From Elusimicrobiota bacterium (GTDB taxonomy: Bacteria; Elusimicrobiota; Elusimicrobia; UBA1565; UBA9628), in the NCBI GenBank assembly GCA_016194625.1, contig JACQBB010000256.1:1-5015 (forward strand): a stretch of DNA of 5,015 nt. The letters are read 5' to 3'. The notes under the pieces are model-generated. The model was given only the letters and a program-made list of their open reading frames with translations. It ran no database searches and had not been told where the DNA came from. This document shows, piece by piece, positions 1 to 5,015 of the stretch. Made by a program: the position numbers and the translations under genes. Each line of letters starts with the position of its first letter. The first letter of the stretch is position 1.

Positions 1-19
1 CGCGGCCTAAGACGCCTCA

Positions 20-771
<752 letters not shown>

Positions 772-772
<1 letters not shown>

Positions 773-2433
773 TGTTCGGCCTGCTGCTGCGCCGGCGCGC
801 GCTCTCCGCGGTCAACGCGGCGCGCAGTCTGACGTCTTACGAGCGGGGCCGGAACTTCGTCTTCGGCCTGGCGGGCCTGGGTCTGCTGTACGCCCTGTAC
901 GCGGGCTTCCACCGGCTCCTCGCCTACCTGGCGACCGTCGAGCTCATCGGGAGCCTGCTCGTCTGGAAGCTGACGGCGATGCTGATGCTGATGACCCTGT
1001 CGATGACGGGGATGTCGAGCCTGCTCACCTCGCTCACGACCCTGTTCTACTCGTACGACCTGAAGTTCCTGATGAAGGCGCCGCTGAGCCAGCGCGTCGT
1101 GTTCCTCGACAAGTCGCTGGAGAGCGCGTTCTTCGCGTCGTGGATGATCGGCCTGGTGCTGGTGCCGTACGTGCTGGCGCTGATGCGGGTGACGGGGCTC
1201 GGCTGGCCCTTCTTCGCGGCCTTCGCCGCGTGCCTGCCGCCGTTCCTCCTGCTCGCGGCGTCGGCGGGCATCGCGTTCACCTTGCTCCTGATGTGGGCGT
1301 TCCCGTCGTCGCGCACCCGCGACGCCGTGTGGGTGGTCTCCAGCCTGTCGATGTCGGCGATGTACGGCGCGGTGCGCTTCGCCCAGCCCGAGCGCCTGAT
1401 CCGCCCCGACATGCTCAAGGTCGTCGCCGAGTACCTGCACTTCCTGCAGGCCCCCACGGCGCCGTATCTGCCGTCGTGGTGGATGACGCGCGCGCTCCAG
1501 TCCGCGGCCGGAGGGCGCTGGGGCGCGTGGGCGCTGGACGCCGCCGGGCTGTGGGGCGCGTCCCTGGCGGTCTACGCGGGCCTGGTCGCGCTCGCGGGGC
1601 GGACGTACTTCACCGGCTACAGCGGCGCGCAGGAGGGGGCCCTGCACCGGCGCAAGCACCCGTTCGAGGTCCTGCCCGAGCAGCGCGTGTTCGGCCCGGG
1701 CCGCCTGCCCGTCCTGCTCTGGAAGGAGCGGGTCGCGTTCTTCCGCGACGTGAAGCATTGGTCGCAGATGCTGATGATCGTCGGGCTGGTCTTCGTCTAC
1801 ATGTTCTCGATACGCCGCCTGCCGCACGACCAGCCGGAGTTCTGGAGCCTCATCGCCTTCCTGAACGTGGGGACCGCCGGCTTCGTGATCGCGGCGCTCG
1901 GACTGCGCTTCACCTTCCCGGCGATCAGCCTGGAGGGGCGCAGCTGGTGGGTCCTGCGCTCCGCTCCGTTAGGCGTCGAGCAGATCATGCGCTCGAAGTT
2001 CGCGTTCTCCGTCTTCCCGACCGTCGCGGTCGCGCTGACCCTGGGCGTGCTGACGACCTCGTTCATCGGCGCCGACCGCTTCACCAGCGCGCTGTCGGTG
2101 GGCGCGCTGGTCGTCGTCGGCGTCGCGCTGTGCGCGATGGGCGTGGGCCTGGGCGCGCTGTTCCCGCGCTTCACCGTCGAGAACATCCACCAGATCGAGT
2201 CGTCTATGGGCGGGTTCGTGTACATGGCGGCCGCGCTGTTCTACATCGGCGCGACGCTGTCGGTGCTGGCCTGGCCGATGCGCATGCACTTCCTCGTCGC
2301 GACCGGGGCGGCGCGCGCGATGGACCGGAGCGCCCTGCTCTACGCGGGGGCCCTCTGGCTCCTGCTCAACCTCGCGGCGGTCGCGGTCCCCTGGACGCTC
2401 GGCCGCCGCGCCCTGGAGAGATATGAAGACTAG
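772..2433 (+). CDS. Putative ABC exporter permease (PF16949-like, about 12 membrane segments)
   Basis: This 553-residue protein is the probable transmembrane partner of the preceding ATPase. The frame stays open upstream of 772, but the ATG at 772-774 overlaps the ATPase TGA (770-772) and begins MFGLLLRRR, a plausible cytoplasmic start. The upstream part of the frame is a shadow of the ATPase gene. Hydrophobic segments lie near residues 29-47, 61-93, 119-138, 145-176, 184-203, 254-276, 330-348, 358-378, 410-432, 438-463, 481-500 and 520-542. A basic loop (about 290-328, with RRKHPFEV and LLWKER) separates two halves. The segment GLGALFPRFTVENIHQIESS followed by MGG (459-481) resembles the conserved late motif of large putative ABC-exporter permeases (PF16949 as I know it). 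The length fits that family and is about twice that of ordinary ABC-2 permeases. The substrate cannot be read from the sequence; an envelope lipid, glycan or peptide is a guess from the operon. Confidence 0.88.
2415..2418 (+). promoter_or_regulatory. Ribosome-binding site of the deacetylase, inside the permease gene
   Basis: GGAG, within GGAGAG, lies 4 nt upstream of the ATG at 2423, inside the last codons of the permease gene. Ribosomes finishing the permease would stop at 2431-2433, eight bases past this start, so re-initiation is likely. Confidence 0.6.
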
Positions 2434-3226
2434 CCTGCTCGCCGCCCTGGCGTTCCTGTCCGTCCCCGCGTTCGCGGCGCCGTCCGAGCCCGCGCCCAAG
2501 CCGGCCGCGCCGCGCCTGGCCGTCGTCATCGACGACTTCGGCCTGACCTATCCGAAGGACCAGCCCGACTCGGACTGGATGGACCTGAAGTTCCCGATCA
2601 CCTTCGCGGTGATGCCCGTCTCGCCGCGCACGACCAAGGCCGCGGAAGCCGCGAGGGCCGCCGGCCACGAGGTCATCATCCACTACCCGTTCGACAAGTA
2701 CCAGAAGCTGGAGCTCGCGAAGGACTCGGTCACGCCCGCCGATTGGAAGAGCGTGACGGCCCTGTTCGAGAAGGCGGTGAAGCAGGTGCCCGGCGCCGTC
2801 GGCCTGAACAACCACCAGTCCTACCGCGGCACGATGAACCGTCCGATGATGGCCAAGTTCATGCCTCTCATCAAGGAGAAGGGCTGGTACTTCCTCGACT
2901 CCCACGTCTCGCCCAAGTCCGTCGCCTACGACGAGGCGCGCAAGGCCGGCGTCCCGGCCGCGGTCAACGGCATCTTCCTGGACGGCGCGCACGAGGCCAA
3001 GGCGCGCAAGAAGGCGCCCGAGGTCCTCGAGGCCGCGATCGCGCGGGACGAGAAGGTCTGCGTCCACTGGCTGCGCTACTCGGCGGCCGAGGCGCGCAAG
3101 AAGGGGAGCGCGGTCGCCATCGGCCACCACTACTACCACGGGACCTACCGCTGCCTCGTCCACGAGGTGCCCAAGCTCCAGGCGGAGGGAGTGGAGTTCG
3201 TCTTCGCGTCGGCCGTCGCGAAGTGA
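2423..3226 (+). CDS. Secreted divergent polysaccharide deacetylase (YibQ/COG2861 family)
   Basis: This 267-residue protein has a cleavable signal peptide, MKTSLLAALAFLSVPAFA, with a likely signal peptidase I cut after residue 18, then a Pro/Ala linker. The mature domain matches the divergent polysaccharide deacetylase family (PF04748): AVVIDDFG (33-40, D37/D38), ITFAVMP (59-65), GHEVIIHYPF (81-90), VGLNNHQS (126-133, H131), FLDSHVS (157-163), a FLD (185-187), and VAIGHH followed by T241 (231-241). These acidic and His positions are the expected metal-binding and catalytic set, so the enzyme looks intact, though activity of this family is poorly established. NNHQS departs from the usual NNHMGS. 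The ATG at 2423 overlaps the permease end by 11 nt in another frame; GGAG at 2415-2418 lies 4 nt before it, which favours translational coupling. Placement with an exporter suggests periplasmic processing of an envelope glycan (inference). Confidence 0.9.
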   Translation: MKTSLLAALAFLSVPAFAAPSEPAPKPAAPRLAVVIDDFGLTYPKDQPDSDWMDLKFPITFAVMPVSPRTTKAAEAARAAGHEVIIHYPFDKYQKLELAKDSVTPADWKSVTALFEKAVKQVPGAVGLNNHQSYRGTMNRPMMAKFMPLIKEKGWYFLDSHVSPKSVAYDEARKAGVPAAVNGIFLDGAHEAKARKKAPEVLEAAIARDEKVCVHWLRYSAAEARKKGSAVAIGHHYYHGTYRCLVHEVPKLQAEGVEFVFASAVAK

Positions 3227-3238
3227 GGGGAAAATCGG

Positions 3239-3322
3239 TAGCGGCGGTGGGAATCGAACCCACAAGAGGTTGCCCTCGAGCGATTTTGAGTCGCTTGCGT
3301 CTGCCAGTTCCGCCACGCCGCC
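3239..3322 (-). tRNA. tRNA-Leu (anticodon CAA)
   Basis: Read on the minus strand, this folds as an 84-nt class II tRNA. The acceptor stem is GGCGGCG (3322-3316) with CGCCGCT (3246-3240), giving a G1-U72 wobble, and discriminator A73 is at 3239. The D-arm contains GCGG-AACTGGCAGAC. The anticodon stem AGCGA/TCGCT closes the loop CTCAAAA, with anticodon CAA at 3288-3286, which reads UUG. The long variable arm is GAGG-GCAA-CCTC, and the T-arm is GTGGG-TTCGATT-CCCAC. The long variable arm, A73 and the CAA anticodon agree on leucine. CCA is not encoded (the bases after A73 are CCG), so CCA would be added by nucleotidyltransferase. The gene converges on the deacetylase, ending 12 nt from its stop codon. 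No terminator is visible between them. Confidence 0.97.
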
Positions 3323-3329
3323 TACCCGT

Positions 3330-3340
3330 CGATTCTAGCA
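3330..3340 (-). promoter_or_regulatory. Extended -10 promoter for tRNA-Leu
   Basis: On the minus strand, TGC-TAGAAT (-10 hexamer at 3337-3332) matches five of six consensus -10 bases and carries the TGn extension. It ends 9 nt before the first tRNA base, so transcription would start only about 2-4 nt upstream of the mature 5' end. No good -35 hexamer is present at 16-18 nt, which the extended -10 could offset. The same 11-mer TGCTAGAATCG recurs on the plus strand at 4980-4990. Confidence 0.65.
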
Positions 3341-3399
3341 TTTGACGGCGCCCGCCGCCTTCTAGGTCCAAAGGCCCAGGCGGGGCCGCGCGGCGCGCG

Positions 3400-3405
3400 T
3401 ATCCT
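3400..3405 (+). promoter_or_regulatory. Possible -10 element for the gene at 3412 (leaderless start)
   Basis: TATCCT matches four of six -10 consensus bases, including the key first TA and last T. It ends 6 nt before the ATG at 3412, so transcription would begin at or next to the start codon. No -35 hexamer is recognisable. The purine run GAGGG (3406-3410) is only 1 nt from the ATG, too close for a normal Shine-Dalgarno, which also favours a leaderless message. Confidence 0.4.
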
Positions 3406-3411
3406 GAGGGC

Positions 3412-4158
3412 ATGAAGACCTTCGCCCCCCGGGTCCTCGGAGCGCTGCTCCTCCTCGCGCTCGCCGTCCCGTCCCGCGCCGCCGGCCGCGCCCCCGCGCG
3501 CGACTCCGTCGAGTCCTGGCGCGAGAGCGTCGCCCATCCCGAGTCCTTCTCGCGCCTCGCCGACGGCTCGCTCTCCCGCGACGGCGTCGTGGCCGAGCCT
3601 GCGGCGTCCGCGGCGTCCCCGGCGCCCGGCGCGGCCGTCCGTCCGCGCTACACCCTCGGAGCCGACGACTTCCGCCGTTCCGCGGGACCGGTGCCGGTCC
3701 TGACGACCGCCGCCGCCTCCGCCGCGACGGCGGACGCCCCGTCCCGCCGGACCGACCCGCTGCCCTGGGCCGCGGCGTTCGGCGTCGCCGGGCTCGTCCT
3801 GGTCGCCGTGCTCTCGACCAAGCCCGCGGCGCCCGTCGAGGGCGCCCCCGCTGCGGCGCCCCCGCCCTTCGAAGCTGCCGCTCCCGCCGCGCCCCGGGCG
3901 GCGGTCCGGACCCCGCTCCCGACGGTGGAGTCCTATCTCGCCCGCGAGCCGCGCGTCGAGCCGTTCGTGGACGCGCGCATGCCGGTGGCGACCTGGCGCG
4001 CGATCGCGTGGCGCGAGCAGCGCCTGATCGAGGGTTGGGACGCCAGCCCCGAGAAGGCGTCCGGCCGCGTCTCGCTCGACGAGTGGATCGACCGCCACGG
4101 CGCGGCCTCCGGCGTCGATGGGCCGCTGCTCAAGGCGAAGCTCGCCCGCCCGTCCTGA
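3412..4158 (+). CDS. Hypothetical protein with signal-like N-terminus, central membrane segment and Ala/Pro-rich linkers
   Basis: I do not recognise this 248-residue protein. The N-terminus MKTFAPRVLGALLLLALAVP with SRA after it (cut probable near residue 23) is a typical export signal. Residues 27-60 (DSVESWRESVAHPESFSRLA then DGSLSRDG) look like a small folded or helical region. Residues 61-116 are low-complexity Ala/Pro/Ser. A hydrophobic stretch at about 118-135 is a probable membrane span, and a second Ala/Pro linker covers 136-167. The C-terminal part (168-245) is rich in Trp and charged residues (TWRAIAWREQRLIEGWD, 194-210; VSLDEWIDRHG, 220-230) and may be a small domain. If both hydrophobic regions act, the C-terminus would be cytoplasmic. 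The ATG at 3412 is the only start that keeps the signal sequence. The gene diverges from tRNA-Leu and ends 74 nt before marR, which has its own promoter. Coding use matches its neighbours. Confidence 0.75.
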   Translation: MKTFAPRVLGALLLLALAVPSRAAGRAPARDSVESWRESVAHPESFSRLADGSLSRDGVVAEPAASAASPAPGAAVRPRYTLGADDFRRSAGPVPVLTTAAASAATADAPSRRTDPLPWAAAFGVAGLVLVAVLSTKPAAPVEGAPAAAPPPFEAAAPAAPRAAVRTPLPTVESYLAREPRVEPFVDARMPVATWRAIAWREQRLIEGWDASPEKASGRVSLDEWIDRHGAASGVDGPLLKAKLARPS

Positions 4159-4172
4159 GCCGCGCCGGGCCC

Positions 4173-4201
4173 TTGACGCCCGCGACCCGCCGTGATATAC
4201 T
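4173..4201 (+). promoter_or_regulatory. Sigma-70-type promoter of marR
   Basis: The -35 hexamer TTGACG (4173-4178) matches five of six consensus bases. The -10 hexamer TATACT (4196-4201) also matches five of six and carries a TG extension at 4193-4194. The spacer is exactly 17 nt. Transcription should start near 4208, giving a leader of about 25 nt before the ATG at 4233. This is the best-formed promoter in the window. Confidence 0.85.
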
Positions 4202-4217
4202 TCGAAAGTCGAAGTAT
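4197..4217 (+). promoter_or_regulatory. Operator O1: 9-3-9 perfect inverted repeat over the marR promoter
   Basis: Half-sites ATACTTCGA (4197-4205) and TCGAAGTAT (4209-4217) are exact reverse complements around a 3-nt AAG centre. The repeat covers five bases of the -10 hexamer and the predicted start site. A protein bound here would block RNA polymerase, the usual arrangement for autorepression by a dimeric MarR protein. Site length and symmetry fit MarR-family operators. The binding protein is inferred, not shown. Confidence 0.8.
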
Positions 4218-4232
4218 TCGGGTCCCGAAAGA

Positions 4233-4682
4233 ATGAGCGTCGAAGACAAGGCGAAGCGGCTCGTCGACCACCTCCAGACGGTGATGGAGGCGGCCCAGCG
4301 CGTCGACGCCAAGAACGCCGCGCTGCGCGAGAAGCTGAGCCGCGGCGAGCTCCGCGTCCTGCGCGTGCTCGGCCGCGAGCGTCACTGCGTGATGGGGCGC
4401 CTCGCCGACTCGATCTGCTTGTCGCTGTCCAGCGCGACCGGCATCATCGACGGGCTCATCGAGAAGGGGCTGGCCAAGCGCGAGCGCTCGCCGGAGGACC
4501 GGCGCGTCGTCGAGGTGGTGCTGACCGACGCGGGCCGCGCCCTGCACGCGGAGGCGATGGCGGGCCCCGTCGAGTTCGCGCGCGGCCTGCTCAAGGGGCT
4601 CAACGGGGACGAGCAGGACGCGCTCGCCGGCCTGTTCCGCAAGATCGCGGACCGCATCGAGTCCGAGAAGCGCGCCGCCTGA
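4233..4682 (+). CDS. MarR-family winged helix-turn-helix transcriptional regulator
   Basis: This 149-residue protein has the size and layout of a MarR dimeric repressor: N-terminal dimerisation helix (about 1-35), winged HTH (about 36-104) and C-terminal helices (about 105-147). Family features visible are GELRVLRVLG (38-47), the recognition helix region SLSSATGIIDGLIEKGL (64-80) and the wing with RSPEDRR (85-91), close to the classic DxRDRR wing, then VVLTDAGRAL (95-104). Two cysteines, C52 and C62, lie in the HTH. The frame is open upstream, but the ATG at 4233 fits the predicted transcript start near 4208 and the family's normal length. Only a weak AAAG-type ribosome site precedes it. It probably represses itself through the inverted repeat at 4197-4217 and may act at the related site at 4698-4718. 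The ligand is unknown. Confidence 0.93.
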   Translation: MSVEDKAKRLVDHLQTVMEAAQRVDAKNAALREKLSRGELRVLRVLGRERHCVMGRLADSICLSLSSATGIIDGLIEKGLAKRERSPEDRRVVEVVLTDAGRALHAEAMAGPVEFARGLLKGLNGDEQDALAGLFRKIADRIESEKRAA

Positions 4683-4697
4683 TTTTTTTTGCCGTCG

Positions 4698-4718
4698 ATA
4701 TTTCGAAAACCGAAACAT
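4698..4718 (+). promoter_or_regulatory. Operator O2: second copy of the MarR-type site
   Basis: The half-sites here are ATATTTCGA (4698-4706) and CCGAAACAT (4710-4718), again with a 3-nt centre. It matches O1 at 16 of 21 positions and all five differences are transitions. Positions 4 and 18 changed together (C-G in O1, T-A in O2), which keeps the dyad; two other pairs are broken. It lies between marR and the small Cys-rich gene, ending 4 nt before that gene's ribosome-binding site. No convincing -35/-10 pair surrounds it (GATATT at 4697-4702 is the best -10, without a -35). It may therefore control a weak promoter or act on read-through transcription from marR. Confidence 0.72.
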
Positions 4719-4722
4719 CCGC

Positions 4723-4728
4723 AAGGAG
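4723..4728 (+). promoter_or_regulatory. Strong ribosome-binding site of the Cys-rich small gene
   Basis: AAGGAG with 7 nt to the ATG at 4736 is the only near-perfect Shine-Dalgarno in the window. It fixes the start of the 63-residue protein and supports this short frame as a real, well-translated gene. Confidence 0.85.
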
Positions 4729-4735
4729 AACGAAC

Positions 4736-4927
4736 ATGGAGAACAAGGACGCGGCCGCCCAGGACGCGAAAGACGGCGGGGCGTGCTGCTCGAAGGGGAA
4801 GTGCTGCGGCTGCAAGGCGCTCGCGGCGGTCGCGCTGCTCGCCATCGGCGCGGCGGGCGGCTGGTTCGCCGCGCGGCATTGCTGCGCGGTGAAGGACGCT
4901 CCGGCGGCCGTCGCGCCGGCGAAGTAG
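4736..4927 (+). CDS. Small cysteine-rich single-pass membrane protein (63 aa), unknown function
   Basis: The protein has three parts. A hydrophilic N-terminus (1-16) is followed by a cysteine cluster CCSKGKCCGC (17-26, five Cys as CC-x4-CC-x-C). A hydrophobic segment at about 28-46 (ALAAVALLAIGAAGGWFAA) has small-residue spacing like a glycine zipper. A short tail starts HCC (48-50) and ends Ala/Pro-rich. Seven cysteines in 63 residues is extreme for a GC-rich genome and suggests metal binding or redox chemistry on both sides of a membrane (inference). No signal cleavage site is evident, and Lys20, 22 and 27 before the span hint that the N-terminus is cytoplasmic. An ideal ribosome-binding site and the nearby operator-like repeat support expression and control by the adjacent MarR protein. 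I recognise no named family; a small membrane-anchored metallothionein-like or stress protein is possible. Confidence 0.8.
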   Translation: MENKDAAAQDAKDGGACCSKGKCCGCKALAAVALLAIGAAGGWFAARHCCAVKDAPAAVAPAK

Positions 4928-4948
4928 ACGGCGCAGGACGCCGGATCG

Positions 4949-4976
4949 GCGCCCCCGGCCGCACGGCCGGGGGCGC
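4949..4976 (+). terminator. Strong GC hairpin, probable terminator of the marR/Cys-rich unit
   Basis: GCGCCCCCGGCCG (4949-4961) and CGGCCGGGGGCGC (4964-4976) are exact reverse complements, giving a 12-13 bp all-GC stem with a tiny loop around GCAC. It lies 21 nt after the stop of the Cys-rich gene. The following bases (GCTTGCT) form only a poor U-tract, so termination may be partial or may mainly protect the 3' end. Confidence 0.65.
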
Positions 4977-4979
4977 GCT

Positions 4980-4988
4980 TGCTAGAAT
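4980..4988 (+). promoter_or_regulatory. Extended -10 promoter for a gene leaving the window
   Basis: TGC-TAGAAT (hexamer 4983-4988) is identical to the tRNA-Leu promoter core and is followed by the same CG. No -35 is seen, because the upstream bases are the terminator stem. The hexamer ends 6 nt before the GTG at 4995. Confidence 0.55.
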
Positions 4989-4994
4989 CGGAGC

Positions 4995-5015
4995 GTGACA
5001 CGCGCGCTCTCCCGC
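4995..5015 (+). CDS. Possible start of a downstream gene, cut by the window end
   Basis: Seven codons from GTG (reading as M-T-R-A-L-S-R) run to the window edge without a stop. Support is positional: a -10 element 6 nt upstream and a hairpin that closes the previous unit. GGAG at 4990-4993 is only 1 nt from the GTG, too close for normal initiation, so the start is either leaderless or lies further downstream. Too short to assign any function. Confidence 0.35.

Noticed and set aside
8..10. TAA that could be the stop codon of a gene upstream of the window.
   Set aside because: Only two codons precede it, so nothing supports a coding frame; used only to bound the ATPase start.
1140..2426. A 428-codon plus-strand frame inside the permease gene.
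   Set aside because: It is an Arg/Gly/Ala-rich out-of-frame shadow of the permease, with no domain or ribosome site.
3868..3873. TTCGAA inside the gene at 3412, resembling the core of the MarR operator.
   Set aside because: The flanks do not match either half-site and it lies in coding sequence; a chance match.
3322..4098. A 258-codon minus-strand frame opposite the gene at 3412.
   Set aside because: Low-complexity Gly/Arg composition, no recognisable motif, and it would run straight into the tRNA gene; considered a composition artefact.
4008..4232. Upstream in-frame extension of the MarR protein.
   Set aside because: It lies over the end of the previous gene and the marR promoter/operator, upstream of the predicted transcript start near 4208.
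4642..4690. Possible intrinsic terminator at the marR end (CGGAC/GTCCG pair, then the T8 tract).
   Set aside because: The 5-bp stem is about 20 nt away from the T tract and inside the coding region, so the geometry does not fit.

Overview
The window comes from a high-GC bacterial chromosome (about 70% G+C judged by eye, with third codon positions nearly all G or C). No taxonomic marker is present. A predicted exported YibQ-type deacetylase suggests a diderm (Gram-negative-type) envelope. A high-GC Elusimicrobiota or delta-proteobacterial-type organism would fit, but that is an impression and cannot be settled from this window. The base composition makes long open frames appear on both strands. 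The real genes stand out by recognisable domains, ribosome-binding sites and tight packing.

Bases 20-3226 are a three-gene plus-strand transcription unit with overlapping ends: an ABC transporter ATPase, its large integral-membrane exporter permease, and a secreted divergent polysaccharide deacetylase (YibQ/COG2861 family). The stop of gene 1 shares a base with the start of gene 2, and gene 3 starts 11 bases before gene 2 ends, so coupled translation is likely. The promoter must lie upstream of the window. The ATPase resembles the EcsA type, and the permease resembles the PF16949 putative exporter family. The likely theme is export or processing of an envelope component, with unknown substrate.

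Bases 3239-3322 hold a minus-strand tRNA-Leu(CAA) that converges on the deacetylase. It has a good extended -10 promoter (TGCTAGAAT) just upstream. Divergent from it, 3412-4158 encodes an unrecognised protein with a signal-like N-terminus, a low-complexity Ala/Pro middle, a central membrane segment and a more conserved-looking C-terminal region.

Bases 4173-4927 are the most interesting part. A near-consensus promoter (TTGACG-17-TATACT) is overlapped by a perfect 9-3-9 inverted repeat and drives a MarR-family regulator. A second copy of the same 21-bp site (16/21 identical, with one compensating change that keeps the symmetry) lies just after marR. It precedes a strongly ribosome-bound 63-residue, cysteine-rich, single-pass membrane protein. 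This looks like a small autoregulated module, perhaps sensing thiol, redox or metal state, which I do not recognise from known systems.

The window ends with a strong GC hairpin (probable terminator). It is followed at once by another TGCTAGAAT -10 element and a GTG that may begin a new gene, cut by the window edge. Two starts here lie exactly 6 nt after a -10-like element, suggesting leaderless mRNAs.
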